A stretch of DNA of 64,000 nucleotides from Phytoseiulus persimilis. Lineage: Eukaryota; Arthropoda; Arachnida; Mesostigmata; Phytoseiidae. The number at the start of each line of letters is the position of its first letter. Positions within the stretch are counted from its first letter, which is position 1. Where the stretch lies: positions 32,298,745 through 32,362,744 of the forward strand of contig CM075102.1 of assembly GCA_037576195.1 (NCBI GenBank). Direction: 5' to 3'. The position numbers were made by a program, and so were the translations under genes. The notes below the pieces were generated by a model. It saw only the letters and a program-made list of their open reading frames with translations. It made no database searches and was not told where the DNA came from. Positions 25,302-36,690 of this stretch are shown here, in pieces.

Positions 25302-28300
25302 TCACTTCAGACGAGCATTCTCTTTCTCGCGATCTACTTCTTTGTCGTCGTGCTTCTCCTCGTCGATCCAAAGGACTTCGAGCTCTACACTACCGTCTTG
25401 GCGACACAACACGTCAACGGCCTCGTCGTGAAGGGCATTCCGGATATCAACGTCGTTCACGGCTAGAATCGCGTCTCCAACGAAAAGTTGACCGGAACGC
25501 CAAGCAGCCATGTGCGGATGAACCTCACTCACCAATATGGGAACCCCGTGTTCTTTCCCTCCCTGGTGAATTTAATTATTGTTGAAGTACTCGTTTTTCA
25601 CTTCTCGAAGTATACTGCTAGAACCCAGTCCGAAATCCCCTGGAAATGCACGAGTAAGTTGAAGGGGCGATTCATACCGTGATCGAAATCCCGAGGCCTT
25701 CGTTGTGGGTCTTGTAGACGACAACTCTTCGAACCTCCCCAGAGGGAGGCATCCTAGCTGATCTCGCTCTTTCCTGTTCCAAAGCGTAGTGGTCGAGACG
25801 GGCTCTGCGGGAAATCATTGTTCAGTCATGAGATCCGTTCTGTGGCCTCGCCGCATCGGGTCCTCAACAACTCGAGCTGAAAAAGCGGCTTACCTGCAGG
25901 CCATTATAACGGTTTTGTGACGATGAAGACGAATTTCCGACTGGAGTTGGCACCATAGTCGATCTTGTTCCGCAGGTTTAAGATTCCCATTGAGGAGCTG
26001 GATTTGTTGGATCCTGCACACGAGAATTCACAAACCATCATCCGTGTCCTGCATTTGCATCGAATCCGAACCGACGGATGGAGCAGCGAGTTAGGTAAGA
26101 GCGGTGGTGACTCACCTGCCAGCCAATTCTTTGTCGAGGTACTTGGCCGCTAACTTGGCCCCCACAAGTTCACTCTCTGCGTTGATGAGGTTCTTCCTGA
26201 GTCTTTCGTTTTCTTGCCTCAGATAGTTGAGTTCTGACTTCAACCTTGCGTCCCGTTCCACTTCATCGAGAATCGACCTCATCTCCTCCTCTAATCGAGA
26301 CTGGATAGCTTGAGCGTCCTCGTCTGTGGACACTTTTCTCTGCCGGGACGCTTCAAGCTGTGCAGCCTGCAACCTGGAGATCAACGCCCGGGTCTCTTTC
26401 TCTGCGACGACTAGGGAAGATTCGGAGGAGAACAGCTGGGATTTGGTTTCGTCGAACTGCTCCTGGAACAGTATATAGAACAGATTATCACCGCTCTTCG
26501 TTAGACCTGCCGGTCAACAATCAATGATGTCCTCCGGCGGTTTTTCCCCTTTCTCGTGTTCATCGTGTCGGCTCTGTCGGATCTTTCTTTCATCGCCAAA
26601 ACGTTAATTGGTGTTTCCACATCCTGTAGAACATTTCATGATCCGTTTCGATCCGCTTACATTCTCCACTTCACAATGCTGTCTGTTGGAGCTCTCACGA
26701 TTCTTTTAATATCAGTGTCCGTTCTAGTAGCCGAGACCCGGGCTATGGCGGGTGCGTTCAACTTCAACACTCGGCTTGGATCTAAGCAAGATGAAGAAGA
26801 AACTCAACAAGCAGCCGTGCAGTTCAAGGCTGCCGGATACCCCCGTCAAGAAGTTTCCCAATTCGTAAGTGACCTTTAATTCTCACTCAGAGACAATGAT
26901 CTGATAGAGCTAAGGCCCTAGGGGTTGTGCATCATCGGTCGACGTAGAAAGTTCGAGCAGAGATGAAAACGATGATTCCGGCGCTCCATGAGTTCGCCAG
27001 TCTACCTCTACCGACGTTTTAAATGATGTGGCCCTCGAGTAATGCAATACGATGCAGAGGAAATAGTCCAGACCCTTAGTAATAGAGGACGCGTAACCAG
27101 TACAACGTGTTCATCTGTCCCCGAAAGTTCACTTGGAGGGCGTGCATGCTGGTGAGTTTGTTCTCGAATGAGTGTGCGGCTGGATGGGGAGATGGAGACG
27201 GTCAATAGGTGACAGATCCGGAACAAATCAAACCTGATGAACACGCCGCTTCAGAACCGCTACACTCAGCTACCATCATTCCAGCCAGTAATAGACCGCA
27301 CAGCCGGATTCGAAGACAAACTGAAGACGCTAGATCTTTCAATTTCGAAATTCCAAACCTCGGTTGAGTATATCACTCAACAGTTGGGGAGGCGACTCGA
27401 AAGTATCGAAAACAAATTGGCGAGGATAGAAGCCACAACGGATGTCCAGCGTATCGCGAAGCAGGTAATCCAGAATTCGACTCCCAGAACTCCTTCCAAC
27501 TTGGAATATTCTGACGGTCTCTATTACGAGCGGAAGAACGTTTTCGGATTTCAGCAAGACCAGTCAACGCATCTGAACACAAAGCTGGACGTGATCAACG
27601 AGAAATTATCAACACGACTCTCGACCATCGATGGTAAAATTGACGCCAAACTCGAGAGATCTTGGACTAAACTGGATATGCTAAGCCACGGCTATGACAA
27701 GCAATTCGAAGATCTCATGGGCCGGGTGATGAAGCAGGACACGAAACGAGACACTGAGTATCAGAGGTGAAGAACTTGACAGACACAGAATTTGTCGGGT
27801 GTCCTTGTCGCGGGAATGCACCAAAGAAAACTCTTTCGGCACCACCAACAGATCGATCCAGAAGCTTGAAGTCGTCGAGACCCTGGTGCGATCGATGGGG
27901 AAAATGATTGTGGACTCATTCGGAGAAGGGCGTAAAATGCGTCTCCATCAGCAACAGAGCTCGTCTGATTCCGAGCCCGACTACGCGATCGTGGAAGGAA
28001 TTTACACTCGGCTCGACAGGTACAGGTCTTCCGAATCGATTCGGAAATTTCTTTGCGAGATCTTGTAGATTCTACAACGGGTTATCCAGCCGAGCGCAAT
28101 CTATGTTGAAGACTCGAAATTATTGCAGAATCATAAACGATACTGTGGTCAACAAGGCCAAATGCGAAGTTGCGAATGTGACCGAAGAAGTTGAGACTCA
28201 ATTCCGCGCGTATTTTACAAAACTCATGGCTGCCATGCAGGACATCCGAGATGAGGTCGGGAACAGTACGATCAGAATCGATGTGAGTCAGCCGGTCGTT

Positions 28301-31059
28301 TTGATTCTCATTTGGAATATCAAGTCAAGGATGCGCGATCGGCTCATGTTCACGGTTCCAGGGCGATGACAGATGCGCGACAAAAGGAAACGAATCGTAC
28401 AAGGAAGAGCTTGCCAAACTGCGACGCGACCTTGAGGCCATCCTGAGTAGCTCCGAACAGCAGAACAGGTTTCACTTGAAAACAAAAGCCTCCCTAGCTC
28501 GAACCCGAATTTATTGATCCAGATTCTCGTCGGCTTCAAGAAAGTCGTAACTTGAATGGATTCCAGGGATATGGGCGAAGCGCTTTCGGTCGTCGGACGA
28601 ACATTCGAACAGAAGCTGCAGCACCTCTATCAAAATGTGGCACAGGCCTTCAAGGTCCTCCAGGAATCTCAAGGGAAACTCATGGAATCCTGTTCACTCC
28701 AGGTGGTGGGTGTCAACAAATGTTCATTTGAAGCGAGAACGGTCCAATCCACTGAGCTTAGCCCCGGATTTTTGCAACTACTTCCGGGCTTATTACACGA
28801 ATAGGAATTCTCGTAGATTCAACAAGTCAAAACTCTTTCTCAAGCAGGCCGATCGGCAACAGAGTGACTCGACTCCGGTTATTCAGCAGGCGGAGTTATT
28901 GGCGGCTCTGAGGAATACAACTTCAGACATATCAACTTCCTTTGAAAAGAGTCTCACTCAACTCAAAGACTACGTCGACGGTGTCATCAACCATGGAGCA
29001 ATGAGCAACTCAAACTCTAACCACAACAGCAATCATAATAGCAACGGCAACAGCAACAGTCACAACCTCAACTTTGAAGGACCATTTGCCCACAGCAGCA
29101 AATCCATCGAGTATGGATCTAGGTACCACAGACGGTTTTAAAGAAAGCCCACTCCTGTCCTTAGTGTAAGACATGTTCATTCGCGATTCGCACTTGTAGG
29201 TAAGCGAAGGTCGCAATCGTCGAGAGCTCTCCAATGTCCTCGGAAGCGTCGCTCGCGGCCAGTTCCGAAACGAGCGCGCAGAGGACCGCTTAGAGTGAAG
29301 CAGGTCTCACGCGAATTCCTGCCTACAATTGATTTTCTATTCCACAGCTCGGCTCGGTCGGGCTTGAACAGCCCTGGGAGAGAGATCAGCGACGAGCTCC
29401 ACGAGCTTCATGATCTGCCTCAGACCGAGGACCCGAAAGCAGATTTCAATCCGCGCCCACCGATGAGGTACGGTTAGATGCGGGTTCACATCAGCGAACG
29501 AGCGACAGCCTGTGTCATTCAACAACCAAGGCGTTGATATTCCCCGCTCGAGTTTTCATACCCAAACTTACGTAAACAGCATAATTTTTCGAAAGAAGAT
29601 TTTTAGTAACAACAACCTTCCAAAGTTCACTCCGAACATGAGTGAGCCGCTCGAGAGGTGCACGACGTCGAGCATCGTCACCATCGCTACTTTTTGAACA
29701 ATGGTTCAACACTAATGAAATATGATATGATCCCAAGTACCCAAACATCGACAGAATTACGACGACGTCGACTGATTTTTGTGACGAGAAAGAGTTTAAT
29801 AAAGCTTATTCGTTTATTTTCCCAAATTTAACCCCAGATATTGATCGATCACAGACTCGATAGAGATATCGATCGATCACAGACTCGATAGAGATACTGC
29901 CGTGGCAACCTAGAGATTTTAGCCTTCAACTGGGACAAACCTGCAGTTTCACGTTGAGGTCACAAACGACTAGCGTTTTATGCACGAGTTGACCGAATGC
30001 GGCGCTCAAGGCGGTCAATTTTTCTCTCCCTTGGAAACAAAGAGGCTGGTGTTCTTCTTCGAGATCTCCGAGCATCGAATCTAGCTCGATATACACCTGG
30101 AATTTGAATGCTGGAGGTAAGTTAGCTGTGAAGAGGTCTTAGTGATCTTCAGCTATTCCAAAAAAAATTTAGCCGCGTACACGACAGGTAGTGCGGTAGA
30201 ATATTCGTTCGTTGAACCCCGAGAAGGTCAACGATCTCATCATCTGGTGCATCGTGTACTCATATGAGTACGAGCATCTCGAGATAACGACACTTTCCTG
30301 AATCCGGTCAAAACCCTGGTGGCACTCCACAGGAAATCCTCGAGTCCTCGAGACTAGGCGGACTAGCTCTGACGAGCTATTTGGAAGGGAGTCGGCCAGA
30401 TTCAAGAAGCAATCCCGACAGCTGGATAGCCCAGTCGAATAAGATCGACGCAGAGCACACTCTAAACGGACTTTCTATGCTACAATGTCGATTTGACAAA
30501 GATGATAGGGCAGGTATCAACCTCTAGGAGTCGGCTAACAGGAGAACACAGCAGGCTTTCCCGTTAGAATGGCTCGTCGGGAAGGACGGACCTAGTGGCT
30601 CATGCGGATAGCTTGACAGAAAGAGAAGTTGCATGAGGGTCGTTTCTGGGAGTGAGTGTCCCTTCCGATAAAAAAAAAACACTCTCCCGAGTAGTGATTG
30701 AAAGCGAGGAAATCCAGTGATCGGTCCATTCAACTGGATGCGTGAGAACTCCAAAGCCTTCTTGACGGAGGATTCGAATACCATAGCGAGCTCTGTTATA
30801 GTCTGCAGTGTTGTCGCAGGTTATCTCAGTCACTCAATCTGTGTTCCAGCAAGCTATGAGCCGGATCATACTCTCCTTCCCCAGCTCCAAATCTGCCTTA
30901 GATGTTTCCAGAGAAGATCCGGCTTTCGTTACGATTGAATCCAATGAGCATCCTCGCTTTCTGGAAAATCAAACCCACCTTGTCGAATTCCTTCTCTAGT
31001 AGCTGGACCCATTTTAGCGCAACAGGGCCCGGAGTGGCTGTTATTTCTGGCGATCCCAT
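25302..31059 (-). CDS. GOPC: GOPC (Golgi-associated PDZ and coiled-coil protein) orthologue
   Basis: Six exons, 31059-30979, 30096-29941, 26462-26116, 26013-25894, 25804-25678 and 25562-25302, sum to 1092 nt or 363 residues (human ~454-462). In order: [11 protein letters not shown] at the N-terminus; a segment like '[18 protein letters not shown]' (exon 2); a coiled coil at about residues 80-195 ending [16 protein letters not shown], a near-diagnostic GOPC string; RIQQIQLL and [20 protein letters not shown]; then a PDZ domain at about 259-341 whose ligand-binding loop GLGISIT|GG is split by an intron. The family tethers membrane cargo at the trans-Golgi, the coiled coil binding Golgi partners and the PDZ binding C-terminal tails. 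The C-terminus ends Glu/Lys/Asp-rich. Exon phases all agree. Intron 2 (26463-29940) contains another gene on the plus strand. Confidence 0.92.
26676..29477 (+). CDS. Unrecognised secreted coiled-coil protein nested in GOPC intron 2
   Basis: Proposed exons: 26676-26864, about 27274-27766, 27789-28019, 28129-28282, 28362-28468, 28567-28702, 28848-29122 and 29348-29477, about 565 residues. Residues 1-23 are a signal peptide ([20 protein letters not shown]). The middle is helical and rich in charged heptad-like sequence (for example [20 protein letters not shown]), so probably oligomeric coiled coil. N-glycosylation sites and four or so scattered Cys occur, and an Asn/Ser-rich tract lies at 29005-29065. 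The stalk resembles those before fibrinogen-like domains, but no such domain is present. It lies entirely inside an intron of GOPC on the opposite strand. Weak points: the exon 2 acceptor (27273 or 27291) and the 22-nt intron at 27767-27788, which is too short for normal splicing. Confidence 0.6.
29839..29898. repeat. Two-copy ~30-bp direct repeat
   Basis: GATCGATCACAGACTCGATA occurs twice about 33 bp apart within GOPC intron 2, close to the GOPC exon 2 donor. A simple tandem duplication with no evident function. Confidence 0.7.
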
Positions 31060-31483
31060 TCTCAGAGCATCGTGGAGTCGGGCCTCACGACAATTTGAAA
31101 CACCTCGACTCCTACACAGGGAAATGCTACTTATGATACACAGCTGTACAAGCCCAAACGCCAACACCACCTGATCAACAGAATTGTGTCGACACGGCCG
31201 TGAGAAATCGAGTGCTGTGTGGTACCTTAACAGTTGGAAGAAAATGCGGAGCGCGGAGGGTATGAGCTCATCGGATGAAGTCTTGCGCGGCGCCAACCCA
31301 TCTGAAGTCAGAAGCCTTCTCGGAAGATCGACTTAGTAATTTCCCGTGGATTTTTCCCAAGAACAGCTGGAGGAAGTCCCACGTTGCCATCGTAACGATT
31401 CGGGCACAGATCCTTGGCTCGTTGAGCGACATCTTTCGAGACCACCACCTGTGATTGGAGTAAACTAACGTTGTGATCCGAGT
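31060..31483. promoter_or_regulatory. Compact head-to-head promoter region of GOPC and the NSE2-like gene
   Basis: The GOPC start codon (31059, minus) and the NSE2-like start codon (31484, plus) are 424 bp apart and divergent. Both promoters must share this space unless upstream untranslated exons exist. No TATA box is obvious, as expected for housekeeping promoters. Confidence 0.5.
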
Positions 31484-32580
31484 ATGTCGTCCCGCCGAAA
31501 TGCCTTGCTCACCAAGGAATACACGAATTTGATCGAGTCGATAAGAGAAGACAAGCGTTTGATCCTTGCAACTGCAGAATCCTGCAAGACCATTCTGAAG
31601 GTGAGTCTCAGAAGTGAACAATTGCCGGATCGGTTTGAGTCTGGAGTGGGGTTTGCAAAAGCCCGCATTTTCCGGACCGCGGGCCCGAGCCCGGCGGTCC
31701 CGAAGACCGCGGGCTTGCGGGCTTTGTTGTGGGCTTAATGGTGGAGCTCGCCCCAGGAACCTTGACTATCACTGATAGTCAGCGGAGTTCAATAAAAGTT
31801 ATCTGAATAGTTATAGTAATCATAGTCAGCCCGCACTCCTGACGCAAGAGTAGCGGGCGCCCGCGGGCTTGCGGTCCTGAAAATGCGGGCTTTCGCAAAC
31901 CCTAGTCTAGAGCACTATTACCTGACGTGCAATATCGTATCCGTTCGCCTAACTGTACCGGAACTAGCCGCTCTGATTCGCAGGACACTCCTGAACTGAT
32001 CGACGGAACGTTCAAGGAGAGCTTTGTGGATTCTCTGAAAGTTTTGCACGAAGCTGAGACAGAGCTCGAAGTTGAGCGGTCAGCACTCCGTAACTTCGAC
32101 AGAGATGCTGGAAGTGGTGACATCACCAAAAACTTCTTGGAAGAAATATCCAAAGCGTCATCCAGGCGAAGAGGTGAGGCCCTCCAGCCCGAGCTAATGT
32201 GCAACGCTGGAAGTACTCGGTCGGGGAAAAAAGCAGACCAGAGTGGAACGAATGCCGATCTTGAGGTATGCTTGAACATCCGCTTGCACATGCATCTTTC
32301 GGAATATAAGCTCTCGTTTATGAACCTCAGACATTGAATCTGTGCAGATCTGACTTCCAAATATTCACAGGTCGTGGAGGTGGAGGAGAACCAGGACGTC
32401 CGAATGGATCCCATATCTCTACGTCCGATCAAAGTTCTGGTACAGAACAGACGCTGCAAGCATTTCTATTGCTTTGAAACCATCATCGCTCACATCGAAT
32501 CGGGTCCTTACCCTCGATGTCCCATAGCGGGATGCCGTCTTCCTCACATTCGGAGGGGGGACATCGAATTCGTTAATTGA
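31484..32580 (+). CDS. NSMCE2: NSE2/MMS21-like SP-RING SUMO E3 ligase
   Basis: Three exons, 31484-31600, 31984-32265 and 32371-32580, give 202 residues (human 247). The N-terminal two thirds are helical and charged, as in the part of NSE2 that binds the SMC5 coiled coil. The C-terminus is an SP-RING: MDPISLRPIKVLVQNRRCKH, with candidate zinc ligands Cys162, His164, Cys183 and Cys188 (PRCPIAGC), the Cys-His-Cys-Cys set of the NSE2 family. The protein would attach SUMO as part of the SMC5/6 DNA-repair complex in the nucleus. Only the SP-RING is recognisable, so a PIAS-type ligase is a conceivable alternative, but the short size and the CPIAGC spacing favour NSE2. A MITE sits in intron 1. Confidence 0.72.
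31639..31912. mobile_element. hAT-like MITE with GC-rich inverted repeats and 8-bp target duplication
   Basis: The element spans 31647-31904 (258 bp). The left end TGGGGTTTGCAAAAGCCCGC and the right end, read inverted, TAGGGTTTGCGAAAGCCCGC match at 18 of 20 bases; the similarity continues into CATTTTC.GGACCGC. It is flanked by GTCTGGAG (31639-31646) and GTCTAGAG (31905-31912), an 8-bp duplication with one mismatch, as hAT elements make. It carries no coding sequence and lies in intron 1 of the NSE2-like gene. Confidence 0.78.
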
Positions 32581-33420
32581 TCTCATGGAATGTTCCTTGT
32601 GACATGGACTAGCGTATGGTACATAAATTCAGAAGAATATCTTGTTGACAGGATCGAATTCTGACATTCTGACTGCTACGCATTCTGACCCAGCAGCGGA
32701 ACATTGGAACTTTACAGAAAGCCAAAGTACTGAGGTGGAGTGGACCGAGTTTGTCATTACGGGGCATTGAAACTGTATGCGGCGTACAACTTCGAAGAAG
32801 TCAACTCTCGACGGAGTTTTCAGACAGCGTGTCGTGTTTCAGAAAGTCAATGAGTCCCGCAACGAAACAAGGCGTGGAGAAGTTTATTGTTTTCGAGTTT
32901 GCCTTGTTATTTGAAGTCCAGATTAATCGGTGTACTTACAGAGATCCCGCACGGGATTCGTCGAATAGAGCGTCCGAAAGGAGGAGTTCCACACTCAAGT
33001 TTTCATGTTCTTGTCGAAGTGAGATGCTGATCTTAGGCCTCGGAGTCGGGAATGAGCCAGTTGAGGAGATTTTCCAGAGCGGTGAGCGTTTGAACATTAC
33101 GAGAGGGGCCTCGTCAAGTTGGAGGCCGCGCAGGGCGGAACTCGGAGATTCCGAGGATGCCGCTCCCTCCCTCTCCCCTCAAGGGACTGCATAAGCTCTT
33201 GTGCTTGGCCTCCTACAGCCAACCGACTATACGGGAAATATTCCAGACTATAGGTATGGGGTGTTGAGAGTTTATTATTATATCTCCACCGCGTTTTCAG
33301 GCTTCGTGATGTACTTTAGAGTTCAACCCTCCGAAATTTGAGGATCGCAGTTTCATGTAACCCTCCATGTGAATGCTACTGGATCGTTCGTTCTCAGTGG
33401 AGAAACTCTCAAGATTTGGC
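32581..33420. other. No gene recognised
   Basis: A 147-residue open frame (32751-33194, +) has no recognisable motif. The string GGCGGAACTCGGAGATTCCG (33134) also occurs nearly unchanged at 22624, so at least part of this stretch is a dispersed repeat. Confidence 0.35.
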
Positions 33421-33437
33421 ACGCGCAACTGACTCAC

Positions 33438-33612
33438 ACTTGAGAACACATAGTACACGGAGAGCTCGAGCTCCGGGAAACTCCTCTGAGAACTGGTACA
33501 GCTCATCGTCAGCGTCGTGAGATCCGCGAGCAGAAGACTGTGCTCCCACGCAGGTATCCAGCATGAGCTGCAGAAGCTCAAGCGGATATCCTTCGACGAG
33601 TGCACCCATCTC
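33438..33612 (-). CDS. Possible single exon of an unidentified minus-strand gene
   Basis: An open stretch bounded by a good acceptor (AACGCAG|GAGATG) and donor (AAGT|GTGAGT) encodes a residue string beginning EMGALVEGYPLELLQLMLDT and ending ARALRVLCVLK, which looks protein-like rather than random. I cannot name the family and could not find convincing neighbouring exons; a LINE relic lies immediately upstream. It may be an orphan exon or chance. Confidence 0.25.
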
Positions 33613-33649
33613 CTGCGTTGAACAGCCACCAGAGGAACCACCTCAAATA

Positions 33650-34233
33650 GAGGATTACTCATTCCACGGAAGCAATCGAATCGGTCTCTCAGGCACAAAA
33701 TCATCGGGCGGAACCGTGATACTTATTCGGTCCGACCTGGGTGAACCGCGCTGGATGGAAAAAGATAACAATTTTATTGCGGTCTACGTGGCTATAGCCC
33801 ACCTCCGGGTGAATAATGAACAAGTCAACGAGATTTGTAACTTTATTCAGAGCCGGAAAACGGGAACAGCAGAATTCTGGTGGGAGGCGACATGAACGCC
33901 CGCCTACCAGAACTAGACGGGAGAATGGATGGGCGTGGTAAACTCCTCAGAGAGCTTGCCAGCGAAAACAACCCAACTATTCTGAACCTAACGAAGAAAT
34001 GTCGCGGCAAGATCACCCGAAGATAGGGAGGAATCGCCTCAACAATCGACTATTTGTTGTACAATTCTATAGCCTTCAAAGGAGTGGAGAACATGCACGT
34101 AGACGAGAAAAGAGAAATCTTCCACTGGAGTGACCACAACCTGATAACCATACAAATGGGGAAACAAAAAGGTGGAGGTTCACCCAAGAAGGTATGAGTG
34201 CGTACTCTGAGACCGAGAAAAACTGCAACTTGC

Positions 34234-34271
<38 letters not shown>

Positions 34272-36690
34272 AGGGGGCCATGGCCCCCACCCAAAACTCT
34301 TCGATGATATTAGGGAGGGTGGATTATACCCTACTTTGATGGACGAAAAAGTTCCACAAAGATTCAGTCTTATCAGGAAAATTCTCACAGGTTTGAGAAC
34401 CATGTTGATTGCGTCATGAAAATCTCGAGACGATGATCATCATCATCATCGGCATCATCATCACATCCTTGCCCCCCCCCCCCCCCCCCCCCCCCCAAAA
34501 AAAAAGCTGGGTACGCCCCTGTGACAGATATCCTTGCAGCCAAAGGCGAGCTGAGAAGACTCCCCAGCTATAAGTATCTGCTAAGCACCCTTCAGGATGC
34601 AATGGCACAGAACACTAAACTCGTAACTCTAAGCCCGGGAGAGAAATTGTTCACACCAGAGCTATCGAAACTAACGAGGCTCAGGAATGAACGGAATCGG
34701 GAATGGAGAAGAGCGAGGAAAATCAAACTCGACGACAGAGAAGCGGAAACACGATTCCGGCTGGCATAGGATGCTGTACGGAACGAGGTGACACGCTAGC
34801 TCGAAATTGAAGACCATAAAGTTTACGATCGAATCATGGATGCACTTAGACAAGCGTGATCCAAAGCTTTCTGGGACCACATCGAGAGAGGGGAAAGGAA
34901 ACCCCCGAACGGAGCCCAGCTGATAGATGAGAGTGACAACATCTTTCAAACACCAGAGATCGCGTCTTATCTCACTCTAGTAGCAAAAAGCCTGTTAGGC
35001 GCTAGGGAGCAATCACAAGGAGATGCAACCCGCCCCCTAACCAGGCAACCGGTAGAACTGACCATGACGGGGGATATGATGAAGGCGACCTTCATGTCGA
35101 TTCCAGCCTCCTCCGCTACTGGCCCAGACGAAATACCTGCCAAAGTCCTCAAATCGGTGGACGAGGTTGGATATGAATACATATCAAGCACCTCCAATGC
35201 GATTCTAGAAGGCAGACACGAACTCCCTGGGAAAGGGAGGGAAGGAAGAGCATCCTTGATAGAAAAACCAAACTCTACCAAAGGGAAACGCACAACATAC
35301 AGACCCATTACAGTGTCGGACGTCCTGTACAGGGTTTTCGCCAAAATTTTGAATGAACACACCGCTGCTCGAACTCCTCAAATGCATGTACGAGGACACA
35401 CAGGTGACCTTCCGATGAGGTGAGTCCGATGAAGTATCCGTACCAGTTGTGTTTCGCCAGGGCTGTCCGCTCTTCGTACCTCTCTTCTGTCTATACATCG
35501 CGAACCTGGAACGCGAACTTCTTGCTACAGAGATCGGATTCAGAGTTCCGACTGGAAAGAAGGGGGCAACAAGCCCCTCAGAATCCCAGGATTGCTATTC
35601 GCTGATGATATTATCTCAATGGCGAATAACTCAACAGATATGGAAAGACTCCTCGAGGTAACAACGAATTTCGGGGACAAAATGTCCATCAAATTCAACC
35701 CTCAGAAGAGCGGCGTGATGATATTCTCTCGACCACACGACGACCATATCGATGGTAGAGACCTCAAAATACGAGGAAATTCAAAACGAATGGTAGAATT
35801 CTACAAATATCTTGGGCTCGATCTATCGGCAGGGGAATACTATCTCACCAAACACTGGGAGAATATGTTCACCAAAGCCAACCTAGCTAGCCAAAGACTC
35901 AATTCGAGAACCCATTGGAGCTTCAATAGATTGGAAGTGACAAAAACTCTCTGGAAAGCCACAGCAGTCCCTCAACTCACATATTGCAACTTAGTGATAA
36001 CCATGCCAAAGAGGCTAGGAAACCCCATCGAGGTCAGGCAAAGAGAGGCGGGACGGTGGGCCCTTGGCATACCACACTCCACCGTAGCCAACGTAGCGAA
36101 CGGAAGGTGAATTAGGCTGGAGCTCGTTCGATGCCAGGGAGACCACAAGTGAACTGATGTACTTCGAGAGGATAAAACGAATGGACCCACACAGATGGCG
36201 GAAGCTTTTCCTCCAGTCTACCGAAACAACGAACACCAGGTTCGAAGCGACGGAGAGACTCAGAAAACTGAGAGCGCAATTCGACCTGAGTGACTTCGGA
36301 ATCGCCAGAAACACATCAGGACAGCCAATGTGGAACACATTCCGCAAAGACCTTAGGAAAAAGGTGCAAGATAAACTGGACTCTACATGGAAACAAGCCG
36401 CGCATTCCAAGTCCACATTGGCGTGTTGTCGTCAACACAAGGAGTCCAGAGGTCTCCAACAAAGGCTGTACGACAACACGCGCGGAAGCCAGATTCTAAC
36501 GCCAGATCTAACGAGAGCAGGGATGTTAACCATCCTGAAGAAGCACCGGAACCGCGACCCTTCCATCGACATAAAATGCCCAAGGTGCGGCAGAATCGAA
36601 ACGGACAGACACGTGGTCCTGCGATGCTAGGAAGATTCTTTCTCGGAAACTTCTCTAATAAACTGGGAGAGACAAGATCTGTGATTACAA
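33650..36690 (+). mobile_element. Decayed non-LTR retrotransposon (LINE), endonuclease to C-terminal zinc motif
   Basis: In order: endonuclease remains (GDMNARL at ~33890, ASTIDYLL at ~34037, HWSDHNLITIQ at ~34121); a linker; reverse transcriptase (SATGPDEIPAKVLK at ~35116, YRPITVSDVLYRVFAKIL, VVFRQGCPL, catalytic LFADDI at ~35595, KSGVMIFS, YKYLGLDL); then RWALGIPHSTVA, WSSFDARE, and a terminal CPRCGR..TDRHVVLRC zinc motif (~36578-36628). Multiple stops and frame changes (for example TGA at 36107) make it inactive. The 'GWSSF.ARE' block is what I remember from LINEs of ticks and other chelicerates. A foreign insert interrupts it at about 34239-34523. Confidence 0.85.
34236..34523. mobile_element. 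hAT-like fragment with poly-G and poly-C runs, inserted in the LINE
   Basis: The LINE reading frame (...ETEKNCNLP) stops at a ~31-base G run (34239-34269) and resumes (TDILAAKGEL) after the sequence CTGGGTACGCCCCTG, whose complement CAGGGGCGTACCCAG is a typical hAT terminus (34508-34522). A ~22-base C run lies at 34475-34496. GGGGCAAGG just inside the G run is the inverted copy of CCTTGCCCC before the C run, so the homopolymers are part of the inverted repeats. The left terminus is missing, perhaps through assembly collapse at the G run, and no target duplication is visible. Confidence 0.6.

Noticed and set aside
32751-33194. 147-residue open frame as a gene
   Set aside because: No motif, no splice or poly(A) support, and part of it is a dispersed repeat also present near 22620.
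34076-34403. Pro-rich frame over the G run as a gene
   Set aside because: It is a translation of the homopolymer within a dead LINE.
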